Shown: positions 50,362 through 60,896 of the stretch, piece after piece | Layout: each line of letters begins with the position of its first letter | Position numbering within the stretch: position 1 is the stretch's first letter | Assembly: GCF_003029735.1 (NCBI RefSeq) | Contig: NZ_KZ686269.1 | Location: 1,302,001 to 1,366,000, forward strand | DNA length: 64,000 bases | Source of the DNA: Pedobacter yulinensis | GTDB taxonomy: Bacteria; Bacteroidota; Bacteroidia; Sphingobacteriales; Sphingobacteriaceae | Reading direction: 5' to 3' | Notes under the pieces: generated by a model | The model's database searches: none | Told to the model about the DNA's origin: nothing | The model's input: the letters and a program-made list of their open reading frames with translations, nothing else | Made by a program: the position numbers and the translations under genes

Positions 50362-50369
50362 CAAAGCTA
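50362..50369 (-). promoter_or_regulatory. -7 box of the BtuF-like gene
   Basis: TAGCTTTG, exact match, 6 nt before the ATG at 50355. A TTG lies 16 bp upstream. Confidence 0.4.
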
Positions 50370-50435
50370 CGAAATCTGCATGCACCAACCAGCAGCAAAC
50401 CGTTCCGGCCTTGTCGACACCGCGCCCGCTCCCTC

Positions 50436-51125
50436 TTACAGCTGTCCTGCCACCGGAGTGTCCGTTCGTACAACGCCGTCTTCTATGGTCAGTATCCGGT
50501 TGCCATACTGGGCATTTTTTTCCGAATGCGTAACCTGCACAATTGTAATTCCTTCTTCCCGGTTCAGTTTACGAAACAGGCTCATGATCTCGGCGGCCTG
50601 GGCTGACTGTAAATTACCTGTGGGTTCGTCTGCCAGGATTAACGAAGGTTCAGCAACAAGCGCCCTGGCTATACCGACCAGCTGCTGCTGGCCGCCGCTT
50701 AGCTGGCTTGGAAACAGGTCCTTTTTCGCCACCATGTTGAAGCGGTCAAGCAGATCAGCTACGCGGCTTTTGCGCTCAGAAGCAACGATCTTTTTATAGA
50801 TAAGCGGCGCCTCGATATTTTCCTGCACTGTCATCTCGTCGATGAGGTGATACGCCTGGAAAACAAACCCGATGTGGTTGCGATACAACTCAATGCGTTT
50901 GCGTTCATTCATGGAAGTGATGTCCTCGCCCATAAAATGATATGTGCCATAGGTCGGTTCTTCGAGCATACCGAGAATATTGAGCAGTGTGGACTTACCA
51001 GCGCCGGAAGGCCCCATAACCGAGACAAACTCGCCGCTGGCGATGGAGGCCGAGACATGCCGCAACACATAATGCTTTATGCCCTTGGCAGGATGGTATT
51101 TTTCTATATTATTCAGTTCGATCAT
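50436..51125 (-). CDS. ABC transporter ATP-binding protein, MacB/LolD type
   Basis: 229 residues. Walker A GPSGAGKST (near 40), signature LSGGQQQLVGIAR (Leu where Arg is usual), Walker B LILADEPTGNLQ, and a His switch in IVQVTHSEKNA. Such ATPases power FtsX-type permeases that do mechanical work or export peptides rather than import. It is the last gene of the permease operon, 15 bp after permease 1. A second ATPase gene starts the visible operon at 63364. Confidence 0.9.
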   Translation of the reverse strand: MIELNNIEKYHPAKGIKHYVLRHVSASIASGEFVSVMGPSGAGKSTLLNILGMLEEPTYGTYHFMGEDITSMNERKRIELYRNHIGFVFQAYHLIDEMTVQENIEAPLIYKKIVASERKSRVADLLDRFNMVAKKDLFPSQLSGGQQQLVGIARALVAEPSLILADEPTGNLQSAQAAEIMSLFRKLNREEGITIVQVTHSEKNAQYGNRILTIEDGVVRTDTPVAGQL

Positions 51126-51140
51126 AACAAGTGGATTGAA

Positions 51141-53561
51141 TTATTCATATTTCAGGGCCTTAACGGGGTCTGCCTGGGCGGCGCGACCCGCCTGGATGCT
51201 CACAGTAAGCAGGCACACGAGCACAGACAACACTGTTGCTGCTGCGAAGGGAAACAGCGGCACATCGATCCGGTAAGCGTAACCACTCAGCCACCTGGCC
51301 ATAAGCAGGTAGGCAACGGGCCAGGCAACCAGGTTAGCGGCGATGATCAGGACCACAAATGAGCGGTTCAGCATGGATACGATCTGCAGGTCTGTTGCCC
51401 CAAGCACCTTCCGGACGGCGATCTCCCTGGTTCTGCGCCGCGCTGTAAATGTAGACAGCGCGAAGAGGCCGAGCAAGGAGAGCACGACTGAAAGTACACT
51501 AAATACGGCTGTGAGGTTCTTTAGGCGGATATCGGCTTGCATGACCTGCTCAAAAGCATCGGCAACCGGAAAGTACCGGACCGGAAAATCGGGGTACATG
51601 CGCTTCCATTCGGCCGCAACCCGAGCCAATACAGCTTGCTGATTCCCTGCAGCAATGCGCAGCAGCAAGTTATTGGTGCTCGAGGTCCCCCCGAGTGCAG
51701 TTACTTTGTAAACCGTGGGCAGCACGGGCTTATCAAACCCATCGTAATGGTAATCTGCAATGACGCCGATGATCCTGAAGGTGTTTTTTTCCTTCTCGCT
51801 CAACACATCGTAAGCCTGGCCAACAGGATTAGGGCCAATCAGCTTCGCTGCCTGTTCATTGATCACCACCGAATTGATCGTGTCCTGTTTAAAGTTCGGT
51901 GAAAAGAGCCGTCCCGACACGGCGCGAACCTTTAGCGCCGACAACGCATCCATGCTGACCGTAACGGTGCTCAGATTGATTTTCCTGCCTTTATAGGTAA
52001 TCTCTTCGGGCACGTTGAAGGTGTTACCTAAGACCTGCGTTGTGGTCGAAACCGATTCGACACCGGGAATGCGCCGCAGCCGTTCTGCGAAATCTTCTGA
52101 ATAATTTGTTCTCAGATTGATCAGGTGAGCTTTTTCAAATCCCAGGTTTCGATGCGTCATGAAATTCATCTGCATCTGCATGACCCCCATTGCTATAATG
52201 AAACTGACGGAAATTACAAACTGAAAAATAACCAGCGCGTTGCGCAGCCGCAGTCCTTTCAACCCATGTTCGTAGCTGCCTTTAAGCACCCGCACTGGGT
52301 CATAGTTGGCCAGCACGAGCGCAGGATAAAGTCCGGCGAGTAAACTGACCAGTACAAAGGCCAGCAGCAACTGCAAACAGAGGCTTGCGATATCCGGATG
52401 GTGCCAGAACGTCAGCGACACGCCAAAATGTGCATTAAATGCCGGCAACAGCAGTTCGACCAGCGCAATGCACACAAACAAGGCAAGAAAAGCCTGGAGA
52501 CCGGCTTCCAGCAGAAATTGTAACACAAGCTGTCTGCGGTACACACCCAGCACCTTCTTTACCCCCACCTCCTTGGCGCGTTGTACAGACTGCGCCGTTG
52601 CCAGGTTAACAAAATTGATAACCGATATCAGGAAAAGGAAAACGGAGATGACGAGCAGAGGCTTCAATTTTTCGAGCCAATTTTCGCCGAAAGGCGGATT
52701 GGCGTGCACTTGTTTCAACGGCAGCAGTTTCATGCCGGCATAGTTGCCTTTTGCCCGGTAGGCTTTCCAGGAAATCTTACGTGCAGCGAACAACCATTTC
52801 CTGTGTTCCAGGTACACCCTGCTAACCGTTTTTGCCAGGGCTGAGGTGTCTGCAGCTGGTCGTGTTCGTACGTATACGGCGCAGTACGTTGAAGCGGCAG
52901 GCCGGTCGGGATCTTTATCGCGGTTACCCGTGCGCAGAATTCCAGACATGGCCAGGCTTTGCGGGCCTTTGGGTTCTTTGATAACACCAGTAACGGTGAG
53001 CGCCTGCCCCGGGTCGGTGCGCCACCTGAACAGGCGAACCGTTTTGCCCAGCACGCGGTCGGTTCCAAACAGCCGCAAGGCTGTCGCCTGCTTCAGGACA
53101 ACCGTTCCGGGCTTTTTCAGGGCGCTTACCGGATCGCCCCAGACAAAGACATAGGGAAAGACCCTAAAAAAATTTTCATCAGCATCAAGAAGCCCCTTCA
53201 CCAGCTGCGGCTCGCCCCGCTCAGGCCGGACCGAGCTGGCCTCGTTATCCCAGTTGTTATCTACCCGGGTAGCATAGGTAATGGAGGGCACTTTGGAGCC
53301 AAGCAGCGCGGCTGCCCGACTGTCTACGAAATCCTGCCAGCGTTCCTGGTTATCGGGCGAAGAAAAATCATGGCGTTCGCGTACCTGGTAAACATTTTCC
53401 AGGCCCGGCGACCATTCATCGTAACTGCGTTCATGGTTCATGTACAACAGGAGCAGGATAAATGCCGTAAGCCCAAGCGACAGCCCGGCTATATTAATGG
53501 CAGCATAAGCCTTATTTTTGAGCAGGTTGCGAACTGCGATGCGAAAGTTGAGTCTGAACAT
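51141..53561 (-). CDS. FtsX/MacB-type ABC permease (array member 1)
   Basis: 806 residues from the MFRLNFRIAVRNLLKNK start, chosen because all five array members begin this way (an ATG two codons upstream also exists). Two similar halves: membrane helix near 20-42, periplasmic MacB_PCD domain, helices near 285-425, then a second helix and periplasmic domain, and a final three-helix group with TRREIAVRKVLGATDLQI before it. The cytoplasmic coupling motifs QRAKEVGVKKVLG and RTREIAVRKVLGA are present. It ends in VKALKYE. Likely exports a peptide, lipid or drug. Confidence 0.9.
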   Translation of the reverse strand: MFRLNFRIAVRNLLKNKAYAAINIAGLSLGLTAFILLLLYMNHERSYDEWSPGLENVYQVRERHDFSSPDNQERWQDFVDSRAAALLGSKVPSITYATRVDNNWDNEASSVRPERGEPQLVKGLLDADENFFRVFPYVFVWGDPVSALKKPGTVVLKQATALRLFGTDRVLGKTVRLFRWRTDPGQALTVTGVIKEPKGPQSLAMSGILRTGNRDKDPDRPAASTYCAVYVRTRPAADTSALAKTVSRVYLEHRKWLFAARKISWKAYRAKGNYAGMKLLPLKQVHANPPFGENWLEKLKPLLVISVFLFLISVINFVNLATAQSVQRAKEVGVKKVLGVYRRQLVLQFLLEAGLQAFLALFVCIALVELLLPAFNAHFGVSLTFWHHPDIASLCLQLLLAFVLVSLLAGLYPALVLANYDPVRVLKGSYEHGLKGLRLRNALVIFQFVISVSFIIAMGVMQMQMNFMTHRNLGFEKAHLINLRTNYSEDFAERLRRIPGVESVSTTTQVLGNTFNVPEEITYKGRKINLSTVTVSMDALSALKVRAVSGRLFSPNFKQDTINSVVINEQAAKLIGPNPVGQAYDVLSEKEKNTFRIIGVIADYHYDGFDKPVLPTVYKVTALGGTSSTNNLLLRIAAGNQQAVLARVAAEWKRMYPDFPVRYFPVADAFEQVMQADIRLKNLTAVFSVLSVVLSLLGLFALSTFTARRRTREIAVRKVLGATDLQIVSMLNRSFVVLIIAANLVAWPVAYLLMARWLSGYAYRIDVPLFPFAAATVLSVLVCLLTVSIQAGRAAQADPVKALKYE

Positions 53562-53595
53562 GGTCATTCATTTAAATGCGGCCTGGTTAGGCCGG

Positions 53596-55983
53596 TTATT
53601 CATATTTTAAAGCGTCTATGGCATTGGTTTTTGCCGCCCGGTATGAACGGAGCGTTACGGTAGCCAGCGTAACAGTTATGGATACCAGCATGGCCAGTGC
53701 AAAGGGCCAGACCGTCAGTTCAATCCGGTAATTAAATTGGGACAACCAGCGGGTCACAAAGAGATAGGCCAGCGGCCAGGCGACCAGGTTTGCGCAGCAA
53801 ACCATGACGATGAAAGAGCGGTTCAACAATTGAACGAGTTCGGCTGTGGAGGCGCCCAGTACCTTCCTGATGGCCAGTTCTCGCGTGCGCTGGGTCGCTA
53901 CGTAAGATATGAGCCCGAACAGGCCGATGAACGATATAAACATGATCACACCGGCAAATACTTTGAAAAGCGTCCCTGTTACCCGTTCGCTTTCATAGTA
54001 GTTTGCAATCTGTTCGTCCATAAAAGAGGAGCTGTAAACGTACTCTGGCAATACTTCATTCCAGGTTTTTTCAACTTGCGGCATCGCCTGCATGATGGCT
54101 TTACCTTCCATCTTCACGGCCAGCAGTTCGTAAGAGGCCGCACGGCTGCAAAGCAAAAGCGGCGAAATCGTTTCGCGAAGCGTCATGTTGTTAAAATCCC
54201 TTACAACCCCTACAATGGGAGCCTTCACACCCTGACAGACAATGTACTTTCCCAGGGCATCGGCGGGCTCACGAACGTTCAGTTTTTTCAGCAGTGTCTC
54301 GTTCACAACATATTCGGCTGTGATATCTCTGCGTGCAAGGAAGCGGCCGGCGGCCAGCTTCAGGCCGAATGCCCGCTGGTAATGCTCGTCTGCGAATTTC
54401 ACGTTGATCTGGAACGTTTCGTCGCGGGTACTGTTGTAGCTAAAACTGCTCTGGTTGTTGTTCATAGACGATGGTGGTGCATCACAGAGGCTCACCTCTG
54501 TAACTCCAGGTATTTTTGTGATCCGGTCGCGCAGGTTGGCGAACCGCGGCCGTGACAAACTGTCGTTCGGGACGCTGACGAGTGCTACGGCCTGCGTGTC
54601 GAAACCCAGCGGCTGGTTCCTGACGTAGCGCATCTGCTCCAGGATGACGATGGTACCGATAATCAGCACAATAGTAATGGCGAACTGAACAACGACCAGC
54701 ACCCGCCGCAGGCCCATTCCACCCGAAGCAGCCTGGCTGATTTTGTTTTTGATGGCCAGCGCCGGACTGAAACCGGAGATGACCAGGGCCGGGTAAAATC
54801 CCGCCAGGAAGCTGACCAGGAGAACCAGGCCGACCATAAAAACAAAGATCACCGGATGGCTGAACAGGCTGAATGAAAGGTTTTCCCTGAACAGGGAATT
54901 CAGGCCCGGCAGTGCCATTTCGGCCAGCACGCAGGCGAGCAGCAGGGATAAAACCGATATGGCCAGGGTCTCTGTCAGGAATTGCACAATGAGTTCTTTT
55001 CTGCGGCTCCCCATCACTTTACGAATGCCTACCTCTTTTGAGCGGCCTACCGCCTGGGCCGTGGCCATATTAACAAAATTAATACATGCGGTGAGGATCA
55101 GGAAAATTCCAATCACCGCCAGGCCATACAGCTCGTTGCGTGGCATGATCTGTCCAGCCAGGTTTCCATAATCGGCATTGTAATGCAAATCAGCCAGGGG
55201 CTGCAGCAAATGACCTTCTTTTCCCGGGGCTGTACCATCGTAATATTTTTTTAAAAACCGGCTTATCGGGGCTTGCAGCGAAGCAGGGTGAACGCCAGGC
55301 TTAAGCAGCACATAACATTCTGACGCCGACGTCACCGAGCCCCAGCTTTGCATGTTTGGGTCTCTATAGGTTTTATACGATACAACGATGTTCAGGGGAA
55401 AGGATGAGTTTGGCTGCATATTGGCCAGCACACCGGCTACCCGTAAGGGCTGTCCCTGATTCATGATGACAGACTGGCCGATAGCCTGTTCGGCGCTACC
55501 AAAAAAAGTCCGGGCGACGGTGTCAGTCAGCACGACGGTATTGGGTGTATTGAGTACCGACGGATTGCCTTTGAGCCAATTGAAGTTGAAAATTTCAAAC
55601 AATTCAGGTTCCGCAAAAAAAATAGCGCGATTCACCTTGAGCTTCTCGCTGCCATCCGGCAGGTTCACTTTCAGGATCGCACTGCTGTGCTGAACGGCTG
55701 CCACTTTTTCGAATTCTTTGATGTCCTCGCGCATGGCCGGGGGCAGCGGCCGCGGCGTTCCCTTTGAACGGAAAATCCCTTCAGGATATTCCCATGTCGA
55801 TACAACGCGAAAAATGCGTGATGCATTCGCAAAATTATTGTCAAAACTTGTCTGGTACCGGATAAACAGGAAAATGAGCAGGCAGCAGGCCATTCCGACC
55901 GAGAGGCCCAGGATATTGATCGCAGTATAACCTTTATTTCTCCAAAGGTTTCGCAAGGCTATTTTCAGGTTCAATTTAAACAT
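53596..55983 (-). CDS. FtsX/MacB-type ABC permease (array member 2)
   Basis: 795 residues, starts MFKLNLKIALRNLWRNKGYTAINILG. The same two-half layout as its neighbours: GRSKEVGIRKVMGS after the first membrane group, RTRELAIRKVLGASTAEL after the sixth helix, ending IDALKYE. The periplasmic loops differ strongly in sequence from those of members 1 and 3, which argues for divergence of substrate or partner specificity after duplication. 28 bp separate it from member 1's start. Confidence 0.9.
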   Translation of the reverse strand: MFKLNLKIALRNLWRNKGYTAINILGLSVGMACCLLIFLFIRYQTSFDNNFANASRIFRVVSTWEYPEGIFRSKGTPRPLPPAMREDIKEFEKVAAVQHSSAILKVNLPDGSEKLKVNRAIFFAEPELFEIFNFNWLKGNPSVLNTPNTVVLTDTVARTFFGSAEQAIGQSVIMNQGQPLRVAGVLANMQPNSSFPLNIVVSYKTYRDPNMQSWGSVTSASECYVLLKPGVHPASLQAPISRFLKKYYDGTAPGKEGHLLQPLADLHYNADYGNLAGQIMPRNELYGLAVIGIFLILTACINFVNMATAQAVGRSKEVGIRKVMGSRRKELIVQFLTETLAISVLSLLLACVLAEMALPGLNSLFRENLSFSLFSHPVIFVFMVGLVLLVSFLAGFYPALVISGFSPALAIKNKISQAASGGMGLRRVLVVVQFAITIVLIIGTIVILEQMRYVRNQPLGFDTQAVALVSVPNDSLSRPRFANLRDRITKIPGVTEVSLCDAPPSSMNNNQSSFSYNSTRDETFQINVKFADEHYQRAFGLKLAAGRFLARRDITAEYVVNETLLKKLNVREPADALGKYIVCQGVKAPIVGVVRDFNNMTLRETISPLLLCSRAASYELLAVKMEGKAIMQAMPQVEKTWNEVLPEYVYSSSFMDEQIANYYESERVTGTLFKVFAGVIMFISFIGLFGLISYVATQRTRELAIRKVLGASTAELVQLLNRSFIVMVCCANLVAWPLAYLFVTRWLSQFNYRIELTVWPFALAMLVSITVTLATVTLRSYRAAKTNAIDALKYE

Positions 55984-56025
55984 ATAATTTTTACAATGAG
56001 GATCATTCGTGTAGTTATAAAACGG

Positions 56026-58398
56026 CTATTCATATTTCAGGGCATCGACGGGGTTGGCCCGCGCGGCCTGTACCGCCTGCAGGCCGATGGTAACCAGGGC
56101 GAGCGCCAAAGTAAGCAGCGTTGCCACGGCGATGGTCCAGAATGATACGGATGTATGAAATTCAAATCCCTGCAGCCAGGTGTTCATCAGCGCGCAAGAA
56201 AGCGGAACGGCAATGACCAGCGCCACGGCAATAAGCTTCAGAAAAGCGGCCGACAAGAGCTGCATGATGTTTAGCAGGGTTGCACCGAGCACCCTTCTTA
56301 CGCCAAACTCCCGGGTGCGCTGCTCCGCACTGAAACTGACCAGGCCATAAAGGCCCAGGCAGGATATCAAAATGGCCAGGCCGCCGAAGATCCTGGAAAG
56401 CAGGCCAAGCAACCGCTCACTTTCTAATTTTCCGGCATATACCTGGTTCATGAAACTGAGCTCGACAGGGTAAGCCGGATTCATTTCGCGGGCGATCTTG
56501 GAAATGGCCGCGATATTGTCTTCCAGGCTGTGCGCGGTGTTTAAACGCATGGTCATGCTGCCGCCGCGCAGTGGTTCCATCTGTACGACCATCGGGTTAT
56601 TTGTTTTGGCAGGTTCATCCCATACATAATCAGCAAACACCCCGATAACCGTGCGGCGCTCACCCATGACCTGGATCACTTTTCCCAGCGGATCTTTCAG
56701 TCCCATGATTTTCGCTGCGCGTGCACTCAGCAATACACCACCGGAGTCTGTGGGTAAAGCCGGCGAAAAGTCCCTGCCGGCCAGCATTTTTATGCCATTG
56801 GTTTTAATAAAGTCATAACCTGTACCTACTTTATTAAACATTACCCGGTTTACCGCTGCTTGCATACCTGGCCAGCGAATGTCTGTAAAATTCGAACTGT
56901 GATGCGCCAGTTTAACTGAAGACTGGTACATCGCGCTTACTGCGCCCGAGGCAAGCAGCCGCTTTTTGAACAGTTCGAACCGGGTTTTCAGGTTGCCTTC
57001 AAGCGGCATTTCTACAAGCGCCTGCACCTCTACTCCCAGCGGCCTGTTTTTGATGTAACTGATCTGCTTGTAGATGACGAGGGTTGCAACAATCAGGGAG
57101 ACAGCAAAACAGAATTGCACCACGACCAGCACCTGACGCATGGAAAAGGGCAGGAACCGGCGCAGGGGGGCATTTCGTTTCAGGCTTCCGATCACGTTGA
57201 AGGAAGACAGGTAAAAGGCCGGATAACTTCCAGCGAGGATACCTGTAAAAAGCACGATGGCCAACAGCGCCAACCAGGTTGTGCCATTAAAATAACCCAC
57301 ATTCAACTGCACGCGAAGCAAGCTGTTGAAAGCAGGAATCAGCAATTCGGCCAGTGCAACAGCCAGCGCTACGCTGATCAGGCAAAGCACCATTGACTCG
57401 GTTAGGAACTGGAATACCAGCGATCGCCGGTCGGCACCAAGCGTTTTCTTTACCCCTACTTCCCTGGCCCTGCGTCCCGCCCGGGCAGTAGCAAGGTTCA
57501 TGAAATTGATACAAGCCAGCAGCAGGATACCCAGTGCCAGCGCAGTAAAAAGCCTGACCTGTTCAATATCGCCGCCTACACTCCTGCCCTGCTCGAACTT
57601 GCCGTATAAATGCAGGCGCTGCAGCGGAAAGATAAAATGCGGCTGCTCGCTGTCGCTTCCCGAAGACTTAAGCAGCGTGACCAGGCTTTTATTTACAGTT
57701 TCAGGGGCAATTCCAGGCTTCAGCTTTAAAAGGGTTATGAAGCTGTAATTAGTCCAGTTCAGTTCCTTTGCGGAAGGATCGACAGTCTCATAGAATAACC
57801 AGGGCATCAGGTAATCGAACCGGTTGGAACTGTTCAGCGGAAGATCTTCTATAACCGCAGTCACTTTAAGGTCATACTGGTCCTGATAACGCAGCCGGGA
57901 ACCGGTCACATCCAGCCTGCCGAAGAGCGTTTTGGCCATAGAGGCGGTCAGTACAACCGAGTGCGGATCGGCCAGGGCGGTTGTCGAGTCGCCGCTCAGG
58001 AACCGGTACCCGTACATTTGGAAAATTTCTGGTTCAGCAAAACGCGCTTCCTTTTTAAAGGCATGCTCGCCACTGGCAATCAGACGTATGCTTCCATAAC
58101 TTAACCTGCAAACGGCTTCAAGTGCAGGCAGCGACTGCCGTAACATTGGCGCCAGGGCCGTCGTTGTGCCATCAAATGTGGCCGTAATTCCGCCTTTACC
58201 ATCCGGAACATTGGTCATGACGCCATAAACACGGGTAGTTCTCGCGTCATGGCGATCAAAATTACGTTCATAAGTAACGTACAGGAGCAACATGAGGCAG
58301 GCAGTGAGGCCGATGGTCAGACCGGTAATGTTGATCAGCGCAGCAGGTTTGTTGCGCAACAGGCTGCGCAGCGCAATGCGAATATTTAGTTTGAACAT
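56026..58398 (-). CDS. FtsX/MacB-type ABC permease (array member 3)
   Basis: 790 residues, starts MFKLNIRIALRSLLRNKPAALINITG. Coupling motifs GRRAREVGVKKTLGA and RTREFGVRRVLGATLLNIM. Ends VDALKYE. The ATG is 42 bp upstream of member 2's ATG region in operon order. It shares with member 5 the wording of its N-terminal segment (GLTIGLxxCLMLLLYV.YE.NFDR), so these two may be sister copies. Confidence 0.9.
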   Translation of the reverse strand: MFKLNIRIALRSLLRNKPAALINITGLTIGLTACLMLLLYVTYERNFDRHDARTTRVYGVMTNVPDGKGGITATFDGTTTALAPMLRQSLPALEAVCRLSYGSIRLIASGEHAFKKEARFAEPEIFQMYGYRFLSGDSTTALADPHSVVLTASMAKTLFGRLDVTGSRLRYQDQYDLKVTAVIEDLPLNSSNRFDYLMPWLFYETVDPSAKELNWTNYSFITLLKLKPGIAPETVNKSLVTLLKSSGSDSEQPHFIFPLQRLHLYGKFEQGRSVGGDIEQVRLFTALALGILLLACINFMNLATARAGRRAREVGVKKTLGADRRSLVFQFLTESMVLCLISVALAVALAELLIPAFNSLLRVQLNVGYFNGTTWLALLAIVLFTGILAGSYPAFYLSSFNVIGSLKRNAPLRRFLPFSMRQVLVVVQFCFAVSLIVATLVIYKQISYIKNRPLGVEVQALVEMPLEGNLKTRFELFKKRLLASGAVSAMYQSSVKLAHHSSNFTDIRWPGMQAAVNRVMFNKVGTGYDFIKTNGIKMLAGRDFSPALPTDSGGVLLSARAAKIMGLKDPLGKVIQVMGERRTVIGVFADYVWDEPAKTNNPMVVQMEPLRGGSMTMRLNTAHSLEDNIAAISKIAREMNPAYPVELSFMNQVYAGKLESERLLGLLSRIFGGLAILISCLGLYGLVSFSAEQRTREFGVRRVLGATLLNIMQLLSAAFLKLIAVALVIAVPLSCALMNTWLQGFEFHTSVSFWTIAVATLLTLALALVTIGLQAVQAARANPVDALKYE

Positions 58399-58436
58399 GT
58401 GTTATCGGTTTTAAAAGTCATTATTTCAGTGCTTCG

Positions 58437-60809
58437 CTATTCATATTTAAGTGTCCCTGCCGGACTTGCCTTCATTGCCCTCCATGCCTGTGCGCTGACT
58501 GTAATAAGCGTAAGAAATACGGTTAGCATGCAGGCAGCGAGAAAAGGAAACAGGGGAATGCTGATCCGGTAGGCAAAACCGCCAAGCCATGCCTGCATAA
58601 ACAGATAGGCAAGCGGCCAGGCCAGCAGGTTGGCAAGCAGCACGAGTTTGAGGAATCCGGCATTGAATAACTGCAGCAGCTGAAAACTGCCCGCGCCCAA
58701 GACTTTGCGTACAGCAATCTCTTTGTTTCTGCTTCCGATCAGGTAGCGGGCGTAGGCGAAAAGGCCCATCATGGCGATCAGTACGGTAAGGACGGCCGCC
58801 GCCGTAAAAACCTGCTGCAATTGCTCCTCTTTGTGAAAGAGCCGACCGTAAATTTCGTCCAGGAACCGGTACCTGAAGAATTCGCCATCGCCCTTATTAA
58901 TTTCCGGCCAGCGCTTCCTGAGCGCGGCAATTGCCGACAACATTTCGCTGGCTTCAACCTTGATAAGGATGCGGACCTTCGGGTTTGCACAGGTGTTCTT
59001 CATGGTATAAATTGTTGGCTCAACTGCCTGCGCGAAACCCTGTGCCTTTGCATCTTTTGCAACGCCAACAATGCGGTAGGTCTTGTCGCATCCCCGGATC
59101 AGCTTTCCGACAGGGTCGGTCAGTCCGAAGCGCGCAACCGCGCGCTCATTCAGTATGGCGGCATCGGCCGTGTCGGTCTTAAAGGCCGGCGAGAATGATC
59201 GGCCCGAGACGATCGGAATGGAAAGGGTTTCGAAGTAATCGAAATCAACATTGACGAACCCCGTCATGATTTCTTTGCCAGAGATGGTATACCTGGCCGT
59301 ACCCGTTTTAGAACCGTCAGGTATATCGGTTGCCACCGTGGCATTGCGAACCCCCGGAATACCGAGCAGCTGCGCGCGCGCCGGTTCAAATTTTTTCGGA
59401 TCGCTGTAAATCCGCATGTTCGTAACCGCAAGCACCTGTTCTGCCCGGAAACCTTTGTCTTCGGTACGCATGTAGCGGAGCTGTGCCGATACAATAAGTA
59501 AGCTCGCGATAAACACGGCTGCTGCAGTAAACTGAAAAACAAGCAGGCCTTTTCTGAGCCAGGTTGTTTCGGCCGATGTCTGAAAATTCCCTTTCAGCAC
59601 GGCTGCCGGCCTGAAACCCGACAAAACCACGGCCGGGTAGGCCCCTGCTGCCAGAGAGATAAAAATGATGATCAGCGGAAACTTCCACAAAAGGCCGTTC
59701 TCGAAAGGCCGGATGGTCAGCGGCACCTGGAATACAGAATTAAACCTGGGTATGAGCAGCTCGGCCATGACGAGACCAAGAGCGGCCGCAAGCAGGCACT
59801 GGAGAAAGATCTCTGCAATAAACTGCTGTGCAAGCCTGCGGCGGGCAGCGCCCATGACCTTCCTGATGCCTACCTCGCGTGCCCGGCCGGCGGCCTGTGC
59901 AATGCTCAGGTTCGTAAAATTGATGCAGGCAATAACCAGGATCAGCATGCCCAACGCAAGAAGTGCGACGACGGTCTTATAGGGAGCATCGCTGCCATAT
60001 GCCGGCTTCAGGTGCAGGTTGTTCAGGGGATCAAGGATAATGGCCGCCGTTTTAACTTCGGAGCTCCCGGCATCTGCCCCTGCACCGATAAGCGCCGACC
60101 GGTACAGTTTCGTGATCTCCGCTTCCAGGACACTTTTATTGGTTCCCGGCTTTACGCGAACATAGGTAAAGTAGTTATTGCTGTCGAAACCTTCGCCCGA
60201 GCCAAGTTGTTTCTGAACAGACAATGCATCATATTGAAGAACTGAGTGTGGGTTTGCATGGGCCGCTCCCGCTACCGGCGCGGTAAACCCTGCCGACTTG
60301 CTGCCCAGCACGACGAGTTCGGGTGCGTTGTCCCTTTTTTTGGGAAAAAGCAGTTGGAAGGCGGCGTCGCTCAGGTAGAACTGCCCCGTTTGGTCATTTT
60401 CAGGTTCTTTCAGACCGCCCTGCGGCTTCAGATCAAAAAGCCTGGCCCCTTCGTAATCGATCAGCGTGTAATCTGTTGTGAAATAAGTTCGGTCTTCTTT
60501 CGTCACGGCGAAATCAAAGCCGCCTTTTTTAACCGTACCTGTCGCTTCTATATCTGGCAGGGAACGCTTAAGCAACTGACCCAGCGCTGCTGGTGTGTAA
60601 GGCGTTTTTGAATCAGGCAAGCTCCGGCAAACCTGGAAAACACGCTCCCGGCCAGGAACTGAAGCGTCGTACGAGGTTTCATAACCGACATACAAGGTGA
60701 TCAGCAGGAAAGCAGCCAGTGCAACCGAGAGCCCGCCGATGTTGATAGCGGTGACCAGTTTATGCTTCCAAAGGTTTCGCAAGGCGATTTTCAGGTTGAG
60801 CCGGAACAT
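58437..60809 (-). CDS. FtsX/MacB-type ABC permease (array member 4)
   Basis: 790 residues, starts MFRLNLKIALRNLWKHKLVTAINIGG. Coupling motifs GRAREVGIRKVMGA and the divergent SRNKEIAVRKVLGAGSFQL. Ends AGTLKYE. The periplasmic loop between the halves has the largest sequence difference from the others (for instance the PNSVLQYDALSVQKQ-type region is unlike its neighbours). 38 bp separate it from member 3's start. Confidence 0.9.
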   Translation of the reverse strand: MFRLNLKIALRNLWKHKLVTAINIGGLSVALAAFLLITLYVGYETSYDASVPGRERVFQVCRSLPDSKTPYTPAALGQLLKRSLPDIEATGTVKKGGFDFAVTKEDRTYFTTDYTLIDYEGARLFDLKPQGGLKEPENDQTGQFYLSDAAFQLLFPKKRDNAPELVVLGSKSAGFTAPVAGAAHANPHSVLQYDALSVQKQLGSGEGFDSNNYFTYVRVKPGTNKSVLEAEITKLYRSALIGAGADAGSSEVKTAAIILDPLNNLHLKPAYGSDAPYKTVVALLALGMLILVIACINFTNLSIAQAAGRAREVGIRKVMGAARRRLAQQFIAEIFLQCLLAAALGLVMAELLIPRFNSVFQVPLTIRPFENGLLWKFPLIIIFISLAAGAYPAVVLSGFRPAAVLKGNFQTSAETTWLRKGLLVFQFTAAAVFIASLLIVSAQLRYMRTEDKGFRAEQVLAVTNMRIYSDPKKFEPARAQLLGIPGVRNATVATDIPDGSKTGTARYTISGKEIMTGFVNVDFDYFETLSIPIVSGRSFSPAFKTDTADAAILNERAVARFGLTDPVGKLIRGCDKTYRIVGVAKDAKAQGFAQAVEPTIYTMKNTCANPKVRILIKVEASEMLSAIAALRKRWPEINKGDGEFFRYRFLDEIYGRLFHKEEQLQQVFTAAAVLTVLIAMMGLFAYARYLIGSRNKEIAVRKVLGAGSFQLLQLFNAGFLKLVLLANLLAWPLAYLFMQAWLGGFAYRISIPLFPFLAACMLTVFLTLITVSAQAWRAMKASPAGTLKYE

Positions 60810-60896
60810 ATTCTATTTTTTAATCGTGATAACAGGTTAAATCGCTTATGACGGGAGCACCGCAGCGACTTTTCTGCGCTTTGGCTCGTCTTTCGG

